A stretch of 64,000 nt of DNA, taken from positions 154,266,059 to 154,330,058 of the forward strand of contig NC_081556.1 in assembly GCF_963082655.1 (NCBI RefSeq), written 5' to 3'. The notes beneath the pieces are model-generated. The model saw nothing but the letters and a program-made list of their open reading frames with translations, was not told where the DNA came from and made no database searches. This DNA is from Stomoxys calcitrans (lineage: Eukaryota; Arthropoda; Insecta; Diptera; Muscidae). Shown here piece after piece: positions 1 to 11,093 of the stretch. The translations under genes were made by a program, and so were the position numbers. Every line of letters starts with the position of its first letter. Position 1 is the stretch's first letter.

Positions 1-370
1 GGGATCACTCTGCCCATTTTCCAGACATCGGGAACTATAAGAGTGTTCAATGACAGGTTGAGGGCAGTGGTAAGGTACTCAACTCCAGGTGAATCCCGAT
101 TCTTCAACATCAATGTAGAGATTCCGTCGGGGCCTTCGACGCCTTAGAAGATTTGGCGCCACGATTTGACATTCATAACTTCGCCCACGGTAAATTGTGA
201 TGGCTGTTCATCGGCTCGGAGACCACGAATACGTCGAATGGCTCTCCTCCTTGCCCTGTCTCTCTCGGAATGCACAATAAATTGACGGTTGAACAACCTG
301 TCGCATCTCTTCGGATTAGTCAGGTTATCTCGCCAAAAGTAACTGAGGTCCTGTCATCCCGTCTACCGGG
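1..370 (-). mobile_element. LINE reverse-transcriptase fragment, cut by the window edge
   Basis: On the - strand, bases 1-134 translate without interruption to the start of a non-LTR reverse-transcriptase domain: GPDGIS, then a stretch ending VPDVWKMGRVIP. These are the usual finger/palm-entry motifs of Jockey/I-type LINEs. The same frame continues upstream to about 300 with one in-frame TAA at 144-146, so the copy is dead. The rest of the element lies outside the window. It sits in the large grh intron that precedes 5471. The clade is not certain. Confidence 0.75.
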
Positions 371-1110
371 GTTCGAGAGTGACTTAACAGTGGCCCACAG
401 TTTGCCATGTCAAAAAGTTCAAAAAATTTACCATCTTTAAATAAAGTTTGCCAATCTTCGGCTCGAATCTTTAAAATTAGGACAAACATTGTTTCATTAC
501 ACATTTTTTGAAATCATGCTACAGTCTTTAACAATGAAGATATTGAGCTGAAACTTTGCACAGGTAACTTTTGTTTACTGTAGGTAGGTTGAGTTTGAAG
601 AAAGGCTAAATCAGACTATATTTTGGTACAGCCCCATATAGACCGAACTGCCGATTTAAGGTCTGTAGCCCATAGGACAGGCATTTATTACCCGATTTCA
701 CTGAAATTTGGTATGGACAGTTGCATTTGGCCCTTCAATATCCATGCCCAGTATGGTTTAGAACAGACCAAGTTTGGCTGTTGCTGTCCTTAAGCCCAGT
801 CTCCCAATTTAAGGTTTTAACCTTATTACGGGCATATTTATTATCCGATTCCCATGAAATTCAGCACATTTAGGCCTCTCCACATTCGTGCAGAGTATTG
901 TTTATATTTGACCATATTTTGATACAGCCCCCATTCAGTCCAATCTCCCAATTGATGCCCTTTCACCCATTAATTTTTCATTTATTTCATGATTTTGCTG
1001 AAATTTTTCATTTCAAAATTATAAAAGAAAATATAAAAGACATACAAACAAATTGAATCGAAAGTCTTACATTTTGATATACTCCACAAAGAGTATGCCA
1101 GTTCTTAAAT
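371..1110. repeat. degenerate Helentron/mini-me-type repeat units
   Basis: Between about 540 and 1000 are worn repeat units of the kind seen clearly elsewhere in the window: 'gccccatatagaccga', 'ttacccgatttcactgaaattt', 'cagtatggttt'. At least two units can be made out (near 630 and near 900). No element ends are visible. The remaining sequence is AT-rich grh intron. Confidence 0.6.
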
Positions 1111-3340
1111 TCCACTCCATAACAACAAAATAGTCACTGGATCATTTTTTTCTTTTTTTTTCGAAATTCTTTAAAACTCTTTTTCCATATATTGATTGTA
1201 ATCATTTATCCTTCAAATTGTCTTCATATGTCCAATAAAACATTTTCCTTCTTAACAAAAATAGAAAAAACAAAACCTTGAAGCTAAAAAGCAAAAAGTC
1301 TTAAAATAAAGGAAAGCGTATGCCAAAAAAGATTTAAAAGCGATATGGTCCCCCATAGATGTATTATGCTTAAACCTCCTGAACATAAACATATAAGATC
1401 TATTTCAATGTTAGTTTTCGTTTTTCTTTTTCTCCTTCCTTTGAACATCTCGAAATTTATGGCTTTAGATAGTCTAACACTTTGAAAAATAACAACAACA
1501 AGAAACGAAAATCCATACAGACATGTGTATGTGGCCAACTACCAGATGATATTAAATCTTTCACCCAATGCCGCAGTAAGGCAAACCGCCAACAAGCGTA
1601 GAAAAGCAAAAACGTATTGTTGTTCACTTGCATACAGTTTCGTTCAGTTCAATGTATATTGGCAACAAACACAAAAAAGATGCGTGTCAGATCATTTACT
1701 GCTCTCGATCGCTCTCGATTGCATGAAGCTATAAATTCAAAAAAATAAGTTAAGGCAATTCAACATCAATACACTCACGCTTATGTTGACTCCGTAACGT
1801 TTGCCAATACAAATGCTGCAGGACAGACAAGCATGGCAGAAAAAAAATCGCCATATCAGACAAAGGCAGGATGTATGGCTTTGGAGAAACAAAGCTTCCG
1901 TTGCATATTTTTGTAGGAAATTTTCCTGTGTGTGTGTGTGTGTGTGATTTTTCCATGATCACCTAGATAGTACTTGTATTGGAGTGCCATGGCATTAGCA
2001 TTTATCGTTATACCGTTAGCCCCATATGTTAGAATCAAAAGATTTGTGTGTGTGTGTGTGAGTATTTGTTTTTTGCCTGCCTTACTTTTAAATGGGGCTA
2101 TACATCAACTGGCCGACGGAAGTCCCCCTCCAACACCACCACAAGGCAATCAGAGGCTTTCCGAAAGAGGGTTTTGGAAATTTATAGCATTTCTATGCCA
2201 TATAAAATTCACACTTGTTTAAAGGAAATTCTCTATGGCATTATGGATTTTTAAACGCTTCATTAGCAATTCTTTTCGTAATCGCCTTTAAAGTTTACAG
2301 CGTATCATTCTCAGCGTTGGTGTTTATCTTCCCCCTTTTTCCGCCCAACTCTGCTGCCAGGCTATCTTAAATCTGTAATAGCCATTACCACCAGCTGCTG
2401 TTAGTGCCGCTTGCCTGCCTGCATATGAAACAGGCAAATAGAAAATTATGATTTGGATTTGCTGGCCATAGTTTAACTCAACTCCCAAAGCATTGCGAAA
2501 TTTTTAATGATAACCTTAACACGTAAATGCCGCCACCTTAGCAGAATACAGAGCAAAAATCATTCCCCCTTTGGGGTAGATAAACTCAAACTGGGAAACA
2601 AATAATAATTGTTGGCATGTCATGGATGTGTTTTTCTTCCATCTTTCTTTGTATGCTTTCGTTTTTCGGTTTCTATTCCTTTTGCACTTGCAAAGCAGTG
2701 TGGAGGCTAATAAACATCACAAGATATTTCTTCCTTTGAAGATTTATTATGGCGTTATGCAGATGGATTAGATTGCTCTGTTTAAAGGCGTCTTCTTCAG
2801 CCACCACCAACAATTCTTGCAGGCTATATCACTGTAATTGCAGTTAATTGTAATGCCCATTGGAACATCCACAGCTGTGTGGTGTGCTACTCGCAGTCTT
2901 TCGAAATAGTCCACAAACCATTCCACCTCTGTGGGTTTGTTTGGAAACTTCCACTTGTGCATTGCATTTCCGCTTGATAAAACTTGTGCCATACGTCTGA
3001 CAACTGTTCTGAAACGAATGAGAAGATAAAGGATTTGCCCAGAGCTGTATCATCATCAACAGCCTCATCATCATTGTTGTAGGTAGGAAGATAGGGTTAA
3101 TGAAAATGGCGTATGGGGAGGGGGTAAAACAAAGAAAATGAAACTTTAATTGTAACTGCTGGGGTTTGATACTTCTCCTGCTGATGTGACTCTTGCCTTT
3201 TGATGCTTTTGGCTCCTGTTCCTACTGCTGATGACATTCAACCTACAGCTAGCATGTCAGTATATGACATGGCCTGATGGACAGTGATTTAACCATGGTT
3301 ATGTTGAAAAAAAAAAACAAAAAACTCTTGTAGATTATGA
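1111..3340. other. grh intron, no gene seen; two short GT microsatellites
   Basis: This is non-coding DNA upstream of the first grh exon in the window. Simple (GT)n runs lie at about 1928-1946 and 2045-2061. Short open frames here have no recognisable domains. I see no transposon in 1111-3340. Regulatory sequence is possible, since long grh introns are a natural place for it, but nothing in the bases identifies it. Confidence 0.5.
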
Positions 3341-3867
3341 CACCATACACGGAAGAAAAGCTAAGCGAAAGCAAAGCAAAACTACATGAAAGTCGAATAG
3401 CTTTGCTATAAAATTCTTGTAGTTGAAACTTTTAAATACATCAAAAAGCCAAATGGGTGTGATACAAGACTTACAACCTAAATCTTTAGCTAAAAAGTTT
3501 TAACCATGAAAGTTTAATTGAACTTGGGGTAACCTTCTCAATATCTAAATATACATAAGAAGTAAGAAAATCAACTCTTAATAACCAAAGGTGTCTAAGA
3601 AACAACAGAATCAAAAGACTTAAGACACGAACTTTGCACAAATCAAGATGCCCAAGATGTTAAGGGATCAAAAGACTTAAAGCACAAACTCTCAACATCC
3701 AAGAGTATCCAAAATCGAAAGATCTAAACTTTTACTAACCATCAGTGACTAAGAAGTAAGCGAAACGAATGACTTTAGATGTAATTCTAAAAACCCAATG
3801 GTTCTCAAGAAAATTGAGAATCAATAGACTTAACATACAAACTCTTAATAAACAAACCCTAAATCGG
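3341..3867. repeat. intronic array with the AAGACTTAAG motif, left part
   Basis: A phrase of the form 'tcaaaagacttaagacac(a/g)aac' recurs near 3610, 3670 and, decayed, 3715-3775 and 3825. It is cut by the repeat element at 3868-4880 and resumes at 4985. It does not resemble any transposon I recognise. Confidence 0.6.
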
Positions 3868-4880
3868 AGGATCGGTCTATATGGTAGCTATATCCAGATC
3901 TGAACCGATCTGGGCCAAATTGACAAAGGATGTTGAAGGGCCTAAGACAACTCACTATCCCAAATTTCAGCAAAATCGGATAATAAATGTAGCTTTTATG
4001 GGCCTAAGACCCTAAATCGGCGGATCGGTCTATATGGTAGCTATATCCAAATCTGAACCGATCTGGACCAAATTGACGAAGAAAGTTGAAGGGCCTAACA
4101 CAACTCACTGTCCCAAAATTCAGCAGAATCGGATACTAAATGTGGCTTTTATGGGCCTAAAACCCTAAATCGGAGAATCGGTCTATATGGCAGCTATATC
4201 CAAGTCTGGACCGATCTGAGCCAAATTGACGAAGAATGTCGAAGGGCCTAACACAACTCACTGTCTCAAATTTCAGCAAAATCGGATAATAAATGTAGCT
4301 TTTATGGCCCTAAAACGCTAAATCGTTGGATCGGTCTATATGGCAGCTATATCCAAATCTGGACCAATCTGAGCCAAATTGACGAAGGATGTCGAAGGGC
4401 CAAAAACAACTCACTGCCCCAAATTTCAGCAAAATCGGATAATAAATGTGGTTTTTATGGGCCTGAGACCTTAAATCAGAGAATCGGTCTATATGGCAGC
4501 TATACCCAAATCTGGACCGATCTGCGCCAAATTGAAAAAGGATGTTGAAGGACCTAACACAACGCCCTGTCCCAAATTTCAGCAAAATCGGATAATAAAT
4601 GTGGCTTTTATTGGCCTTAGACCCTAAATCGACGGATCGGTCTATATGGGGGCTATATCAAGATATAGTCCGATATAGCCCATCTTCGAACTTAACCTAC
4701 TTAAGGACAAAAAAAGATTCTGTGCAAAGTTTCAGCTCAATATCTCTATTTTTGAGGACTGTAGCGTGATTTCAACAGACAGACGGACGGACATGTCTAG
4801 ATCGTCTTAGATTGAATCTAGAGATGGAATTCTACTAATAACACAATTTGGTTAAAGTTAACCTATATGTAACCCAGGGT
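3868..4880 (-). mobile_element. Helentron/mini-me-like element with six 153-bp units
   Basis: The phrase 'atcggtctatatgg' starts at 3871, 4024, 4177, 4330, 4483 and 4636, an exact spacing of 153 bases five times over. After the array come 'cagacagacggacggacatgt' and 'ctagatcgtct' (about 4778-4810), which is the (GTCY)n-core module of mini-me/DINE elements in reverse. The unit contains 'gggccaaattgac', 'cccaaatttcagcaaaatcgg' and 'gcttttatgggcc'. The element interrupts the AAGACTTAAG array of the grh intron. Confidence 0.75.
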
Positions 4881-5440
4881 ACCTATAAACTAGTAACGAG
4901 AACACTAACACATTATATCCAAGCCTTAGGCCAATAATATGATAGATTTTCTATGCTCTTTACCTTTCGTTGGTGTAATGTTAGTAAATCAAAAGACTTA
5001 AGACACAAACATTGAAAGTGTCTGAGAAGTAATGGAATCAAACGACTTAAGACACAAACACTCAATGGTCAAAATAGCTTTAAGAGAAAGAGAATCAAAA
5101 GACTTAAGACACAATCTCTGAAAATAGAAAAGAGAAAAATACAGTTGCGTCTAAAGTCTTTGGATGCAAAGAGTTTGTGTGCTAAGTCTTTTGATCATGC
5201 TTTCCATATAGGATGATCAAAAGACTTACCACACAAACTCTTTATATGCACAGACTTGAGACTTAGTAAGTAAATCGAAAGACTTAAGACACAAACATTA
5301 AAGGTGTCTGAGAAGTAATAGAAACAAACGACTTAAGACACACGAACACTCAATGTTCAAAATAACTGTAAGAGAAAGAGAATCAAAAGACTTAAGACAC
5401 AATTTCTGAAAATATATGACTTTGCTATTTTTAATTGTTT
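4881..5440. repeat. intronic array with the AAGACTTAAG motif, right part (tandem duplication)
   Basis: Two ~145-bp blocks (about 4985-5130 and 5272-5415) are near copies of each other. Each has three occurrences of 'gacttaagacac' and the linker 'gtgtctgagaagtaat'. Between them, 5145-5200 carries the motif on the opposite strand ('ctaagtcttttgatc'), so parts of the array could pair. It ends about 50 bases before the polypyrimidine tract of the grh exon at 5471. Confidence 0.65.
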
Positions 5441-5470
5441 TTCTCATTTTTTCCCCTTCCTCTTTTTTAG

Positions 5471-5955
5471 GGTGCTGAGCGCAAGACACGCGATGAAGAG
5501 CGACGTTCTGCTAAACGTAAAATGACCGCAACCGGACGCAAAAAATTGGATGAACTATATCATCCGGTTACCGATCGTTCAGAGTTTTATAGCATGCAAG
5601 ATCTTACCAAGCCGCCGGTATTGTTTTCACCAGCCGACGATTTGGAGAAGGTAAGAAACCAATTGCATCATAGCAGTTTATCGACTGCAACATCTGTAAT
5701 AATACCACCAACAAATCATAACACTACCAATGCAACTTCTCCGCATCAATTAACAACTTTAACCACACAATACAATGATGTCTATCACAATCAAAACAAT
5801 AACAATACGTTTGGTAATTCTTCGCAGGGCTTCTATGGCCATGAGACTGATGGGGCGGCTGATTTAAAAGGTGCCTCACCGTTTCTACTGCATGGACAAA
5901 AGGTCGCTACGCCAACATTGAAATTTCACAATCATTTTCCACCAGACATGCAGAC
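5471..5955 (+). CDS. grh: grainyhead exon: end of the DNA-binding region and linker
   Basis: This exon encodes part of Grainyhead, the CP2/GRH-family transcription factor that controls epidermal and neural gene expression in the nucleus. After a strong acceptor (pyrimidine run then TTTTTTAG at 5461-5470), the frame opens with GAERKTRDEERR and continues KLDELYHPVTDRSEFY, then PPVLFSPADDLEK. This matches the insect Grainyhead sequence I know at the C-terminal edge of the CP2 DNA-binding domain. An Asn/Thr-rich stretch follows (about 5660-5825), then FYGHET and GASPFLLHGQKVATP. The donor is AC|GTGAGT at 5955/5956, leaving two bases of the last codon. The exon has 161 codons plus 2 bases. Upstream exons, including most of the DNA-binding domain, are outside the window. 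The Asn-rich segment is bounded by a possible GTAAGA donor (5651) and CAG acceptor (5825-5827). Confidence 0.93.
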
Positions 5956-6074
5956 GTGAGTATATTGTAAAAGTCAACCAATGATCCAAAAAAAAAGGCA
6001 ACAAATGACAAACATTTAAAAAAAAATTAAAAAAAAAAAAATATTTTTTTTTCTTTTGTTTATAACTTACTCAG
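5956..6074 (+). other. grh: grh intron, 119 bp
   Basis: A short intron runs from GTGAGT to TTACTCAG. It contains long A and T homopolymers. Phase is conserved: the exon at 5471 leaves AC, and the next exon supplies T to complete Thr. Confidence 0.9.
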
Positions 6075-6258
6075 TGACAAAAAGGATCACATTTTGGATC
6101 AAAGTTTGGCCATGAGTGAGTTTGGCCCCCCGATGAAGCGCGGCCGCATGACCCCACCCACCAGCGAACGAGTCATGCTGTATGTGAGACAAGAAAATGA
6201 AGATGTCTATACCCCCCTGCATGTAGTGCCACCCTCCACCATAGGCCTGCTGAATGCG
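6075..6258 (+). CDS. grh: grainyhead exon: start of the dimerisation domain
   Basis: The exon begins T|GAC AAA AAG GAT and reads DKKDHILDQ, then EFGPPMKRGRMTPPTSERV, then MLYVRQENEDVYTPLHVV, and ends PPSTIGLLNA with the donor GCG|GTAAGT. The last part opens the C-terminal dimerisation domain of Grainyhead, which is known in the family to have a ubiquitin-like fold. The acidic and tyrosine-rich MLYVRQENEDVYTPLH segment is highly conserved in flies. The exon is one base plus 61 codons and ends in phase 0. It lies 119 bp after the previous exon, and its intron to the next exon is 5.6 kb long and full of repeats. Confidence 0.94.
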
Positions 6259-8034
6259 GTAAGTTAAGCCTAGCAAGGTCTCCCCTATATTTCTTCTTTT
6301 CATTATGGTCTCCCTCTGTGCCCTGCTCACTTATCCCCCTCTCCACTACTACAATTTCATTAATTGTTTGGCAAAACCCAAAAAAATCGAAACAACAACA
6401 AAAAAAAAACACAAAAACTCATAACTTAAAAAAAAACCAAAACAAAAATGTCATCGCCAATTAATAAAAAAAAAATTGTCTAATATTAATCCAGCCAAAA
6501 ACAAAAAAACCAACCAAATCAAAGGGGTTTGTTACCAACAACCACCACCTATAGCACCAATAAACTACAACAACAACTATACAACAATATTAACCAATAA
6601 AAAGATTTACCAAGCGTTTGTTCATTTTGGTTTAGTTCAATTTACAATTGGTCCCCCCCTGCACAACGAAAAAAAAGGAATAATTATTACTTTTTCAAAT
6701 TCGTCGAACCAAAATGTACGAATCAAAATAAGTCATTAAAACAATCACAGGGTCTCATACTTAGTTAGTTAATCGTTTGTTTGTTTGTTAATCAATTAAT
6801 AGTTTAACCAAATTAATCAAAACCAAAAAAAAAAAAAAAAACTATAAAAAAATCATTATAAGATCAGGTATTTTAATTGTTTCAAATCACCCATCAAAAA
6901 CATTTCAAAACACCACCACACCATCACCAACACCACATAACGGTTTATAGAGCCAAAACACGCACACACACCCCAAGCAACTACACCTCTATAAAAACTG
7001 AAACCCAAACAGTCAACTACTCTATTAAGGCACTTAACTGCATTTCAAGCCAACTTAAACACCTAAAAAAAAAAGACAACAAACTACTGGCTCATAATTG
7101 TAAGTGTTTTTCTTATAATTAATATATATTAATTAATTTCTGTGCAACAACAACAACAACCATAAAAAGAAAAAAACAAAAAAACGCCACAGCAAGTGTA
7201 GCACCAACATAGGCAATGGCAGCAACTCAAGCTCTGAGGTAATTCGAAAAATTCACGAGTTCTTGGCGTTGTCATATTCAAATGTAAACTTCAAACACAT
7301 CCCCACACCAATCAAATCAAAGGCAATTAAATACCCACATACACACACACACACATACACATTAACACTTACACTTCAACACTATTGCAGTGTTTTTTTT
7401 TTTTTTTGAAATCGGTAAACCTGGTGGTTTTGCATTCATATCAATAGGTGTTTGTGTGTGTGTGTGTGTGTGAGTATAGTTGGTTGTGACAATACCTCCC
7501 AACAACAACTTAATACCACATTGCTCTCTGTACGTATTATGTCTAACACCTTGTTATATTACCAACAACATTGTGGTGAATTAGTCACAGCACTTGGTTC
7601 CGAGTAATACATGTTATTAAAATGTTATGCCCATTCTTCGTTCCATAAAAAAATTATGATTTAATCTAAATATTTTTGTGTTTTTAGCAAAAGTTTTGGA
7701 ATTTGTTAGAAAATCCATCATTTGCAGATCTTTTTCATCCAACTTCAGTGAATTGGCAAATTTTCATCCATTCCATTGACATTATTGTAGTTGCTCATAT
7801 TGATCATATAGAACACTGAAGCACAAATCCAATCTCGCCTACACTATTTCACAACACTATAAAAAACAAGGGTTTGAGTTTTAATTTTATATTACAAGAA
7901 TGATGTAATCGAAAAAATTTAATAAAAAATACAAAATTGTGGTAAAAATAAACAAAAGACTTAAGAAAAACATGGTTTTTAACAAAATCAGCTACCAAAT
8001 TTCCAAAAAAACGTTCAGACACAGTTTTTGCAAA
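6259..8034. other. grh intron: A- and C-rich low-complexity DNA
   Basis: Homopolymer A runs, CAA/ACC-rich stretches, (CA)n at about 7337-7356 and (GT)n at about 7449-7472 dominate. The open frames at 6476-6739 and 6877-7122 are products of this composition. A 42-base in-frame segment (7197-7238) bounded by AG and GT is discussed as a finding. No transposon is visible here. Confidence 0.55.
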
Positions 8035-8272
8035 TGCAAATTTGCCCATAAACATTTCATTAAGCTATTTGGGCAAACTTCTAACAAGTCCGGACGATGC
8101 AGTGTAACACCTCTTTGGCAAGAAGTTTTTACATGACTTAGTACCTCACAAATTTCGCCACCAATACGAAGAGATAACCAACGTTGAACAATTTTTGTGA
8201 TGATCACGCTAGTATTCGAACCCAGGCGTTCAACGTCATAAACATGCTACCCTCTGCAATACCGTGACCTCC
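8035..8272 (-). mobile_element. tRNA-derived SINE, worn copy
   Basis: Read on the - strand, this gives the head 'ggaggtcac.gta', a B-box-like 'gggttcgaata', then 'ggtactaagtcatgtaaaa', 'aagaggtgttac' and a tail matching '...gggcaaatttgc'. These are the same blocks, in the same order, as the better copy at 50972-51262. It has internal deletions, and the A box is damaged. Confidence 0.65.
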
Positions 8273-8460
8273 ATAGTTTTTAAACCAACTAAACTTCTTT
8301 CTTCTTAACTCCATAACTTTCTGTGAAAGTAAGGAAAAACATATTCTTTCAAGCCGAATACGAAATCGCATTGAAAGGTTAAGCAAGTAACAAGGCGATA
8401 AGTATGATCGGATCGATCATTGGATTTACATCACTTTGCCTAGTTTATATGTGGATTGCT

Positions 8461-9399
8461 TTGGGTTGCCCAAAAAGTAATTGCGGATTTTTTAAAAGAA
8501 AGTAAATGCATTTTTAATAAAACTTGGAATGAACTTTAATCAAATATATAATTGCCATTTTGTTCGATAACCTTTTGCCATCTTCCTGGCAAATTTAGTA
8601 TTCCACGCTCATAGAACTTCTGGCCTTTATCTGCAAAAAACTGAACCAAGTGCGATTTTATAGCCTCATCATTGACGAAAGTTTTACCATTTAAGGAGTT
8701 CTGCAAAGATCGAAATAAATGGTAGTCTGATGGTGCAAGGTCAGGGCTATATGGTGGATGCATCAAAAGTTCCCAGCCAAGCTCACTCAGTTTTTGGCGA
8801 GTGACCAAAGATGTGTGCGGTCTAGCGTTGTCCTAGTGATATATGACACCTTTACGGCTGACCAATTCTGGTCGCTTCTCCTTGATGGCTGTATTCAATT
8901 TGTCCAATTGTTGACTGTAAACATCCGAATTAATCGTTTAGTTCCTTGGAAGCAGCTCAAAATATACCACACCCTTCCAATCCCACCAAACAGACAGCAT
9001 AACCTTCTTTTGGTGGATATCAGCCTTTGAAGTGGTTTGAGCGGGTTCAACATGCTTGGACCATGATCGTTTTCGACTAACGTTGTTGTAAACAATCCAT
9101 TTTTCATCTCCAGTTATGATTCGTTTTTAAAAACGGATCGAATTCATTGCGTTTAAGGTGCGTATCACAAGCGTTGATTCGGTTTGTTAAATGAATTTCT
9201 TTCAATACATGTGGTACCCAAATATCAAGCTTTTTCACCAGTCCAAGACTTTTTATGTGATAATGAACGGTTGATTTTGGTATATTTAACTTCTCTCCTA
9301 TCTCACGCTCAGTTACATGACGATCCAATTCGATTAATGCTTAAAATTTGTCAACGCCGACTATATGAAAAATCCGCAATTACTTTTTGGGCAACCGAA
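8461..9399 (-). mobile_element. mariner element with gutted transposase gene
   Basis: The ends are inverted repeats: TTGGGTTGCCCAAAAAGTAA at the left and its complement, with one change, at the right. The right end is followed by TA. The - strand codes for a mariner-family transposase in several frames. The pieces are an HTH segment DRHVTEREIGEKLNIPKST (near 9300), GDEKWIVYNN across 9095-9110, DNARPHTS near 8810-8825, and YSPDLAPSDYHLF with the C-terminus ending NGNYIFD (8536-8808). These give the three catalytic aspartates of the D,D,D triad. About the first 80 codons are missing: 'aatttgtcaacgccgac' from the 5' untranslated end abuts the middle of the HTH region. Frameshifts add to the damage, so this copy cannot make transposase. 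Confidence 0.85.
8536..9330 (-). pseudogene. mariner transposase pseudogene
   Basis: This is the coding remnant inside the element at 8461-9399. A normal mariner transposase is about 345 residues. Here some 260 residues can be recovered from three frames. The first part (9104-9328) and last part (8536-8808) are clean, and the middle breaks near 8830-8840 (around DNARPH) and near 9100. The cut at the 5' side removes the first helix-turn-helix. It would have catalysed cut-and-paste transposition in the nucleus. Confidence 0.8.
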
Positions 9400-9925
9400 T
9401 AGCTGTCATATAAACCTATATTGGGTCTTGCATTGATTTTTGCATGAGGTGTTTTGTTACAAATTCCAATAACTGTGCGAAGTATGGCGCAAATCAGTTC
9501 ATAACCTGATATAGCTATCATATAAACCGATCTGGGATCTTGACTTCTTGAACCTCTAGAGGGCGCATTTTTCATTCCATTAGGGTAAAATTTTGTTCAA
9601 CGGCTTCTCTCATGACCTTCAACATACGTGTCTAATATAGTCTGAATCGATCAGTTGCTTGATACAGCTGCCATATAAACCTATCTCCCAATTTTGCTTC
9701 TTGAGCCCCTGAAATATTACACAATAACTTCTACAATGTTCAGCATTCATTAATGGTCCGAATCGGACTATAAATTGATATAGCTCCAATAGCATAACAG
9801 TTCTTATTCAATATTCTATATTTGTTTAAAAAGAGATAACGTGCATAGAACTCGACAAATGCGATCAATGGTGGAGGGTATATAAGATTCGGCCCGGCCA
9901 AACTTAGCACGCTCTTACTTGTTTT
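9400..9925 (+). mobile_element. Helentron/mini-me-like element, 3' part with terminal hairpin
   Basis: Repeat phrases 'ctgtcatataaacc', 'cttcttgaacctctagagggcgca' and 'atctgggatcttgac' lead into the family's 3' end. That end has 'ggtggagggtatataag' (9870-9886), then the hairpin ATTCGGCCCGGCCAAA, then 'cttagcacgctcttacttg'. The mariner at 8461-9399 abuts its left side, so the 5' half is absent here. Confidence 0.75.
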
Positions 9926-10870
9926 TTTGTTAAGTCTTTCTTATTATTGACCACTTGTGGGTGCACCGATATTCTCTAATTAAAGTTTGTGTCCTAAGTC
10001 TTTTTGGTTTTCACCACCAACATATGGTTCTTCATTTGTCTAAAAGACTTAAGTAACAAACATTTTTTGAGCATAGAGAGAGAACCTTGTTGGGCTGGTG
10101 TCTTAAAAAAGACTCAAGAAACAAACCTTTTTTGAGTAAGTCTTTCCTAATGTTGATCTCTTCTTGATGCTCTTATATTCTCCAATTAAAGTTTGTGTCC
10201 TAAGTCTTTTTAGTCTTGACCACCAACATATGGTTCTTTATTTGTCTAAAAGACTTAAGTAACAAACATTTTTTGTGCATTGAGAGCCTTGTTGGGCTGG
10301 TGTCTCAAAAAAGACTTAAGAAACAAACCTTTTTTGAGTAAGTCTTTCCTATTGTTGATCTCTTCCTGGTGCACCCATATTCTCTAATTAAAGTTTGTGT
10401 CTTAAGTCTTTTAGTTTGGTTCTTCATTTGACTAAAAGACTTAAGTAAAAAACTTTTTATGAGCATCGAGAGCCTTGTTGGACTGGTGTCTTAAAAAGAC
10501 TTAAGAAACAAACCTTGTTTGAGTAAGTCTTTCTTATTGTTGATCTCTTCTTGATGCACCGTTATTCTCTAATTAAAGTATGTGTCCTAAGTCTTTTTAG
10601 TCTTGACCACCACCAAAGTGGTTCTTCATTTGACTAAAAGACATAAGTAAGAAACTTTTTTTGCGCATTGAGAGACTTTGAGACATTTTGTGAGTAAGCA
10701 GAGAGTACAATCAAATTAAAGTTTGTGTCTTAAGTCTTTGTTTATTGGAATTGCGTTTGTGTTTTTAGGAAAGACTTAGGAAACAAACACTTGTTTAAGC
10801 AGTTGGATTAAAATGACGCTTGTGTCTTAAGTCTTTCGTAAAGCTAAAAGGTCACACAAAGGAAGATGGA
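9926..10870. repeat. ~200-bp tandem array with the CTTAAGTCTTT motif in the grh intron
   Basis: The phrase 'aattaaagt(t/a)tgtgtc(c/t)taagtcttt' recurs at about 9978, 10183, 10385 and 10570 (spacings near 205, 202 and 185). Each unit also holds 'aaaagacttaagtaa(c)aaac' and 'gttgatctcttc(t/c)tg'. Each unit therefore carries the motif on both strands. The motif core is the same as in the 3341-5440 array on the other side of two grh exons. Degraded units run to about 10870. Confidence 0.75.
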
Positions 10871-11093
10871 CTTGAAAACCAATTTTTTTTTTTTTTTTGT
10901 TTCGTAGGTCTTTCTGCTTTTTTAAATTATGTTTTTTGTAAACTTAAAAAAACTTTAATTTCAATTATAATAATTTCAATTATAATTTAAATTATTTTTA
11001 AAATATCTAGAGTTAGGTTTGGAAATATGCTAAAATTATTGTAATCAAGAAGAATATCATTGCAACATACGGGAAAAATTCAAAACAAATTAC
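10871..11093. other. AT-rich intron sequence
   Basis: Poly-T and short 'aatttcaattataat' repeats; nothing coding. Confidence 0.5.

Noticed and set aside
3868..4700. CRISPR-like or satellite array of regularly spaced repeats
   Set aside because: The whole 153-bp unit repeats, without short repeats and unique spacers, and it sits inside a dispersed eukaryotic element.
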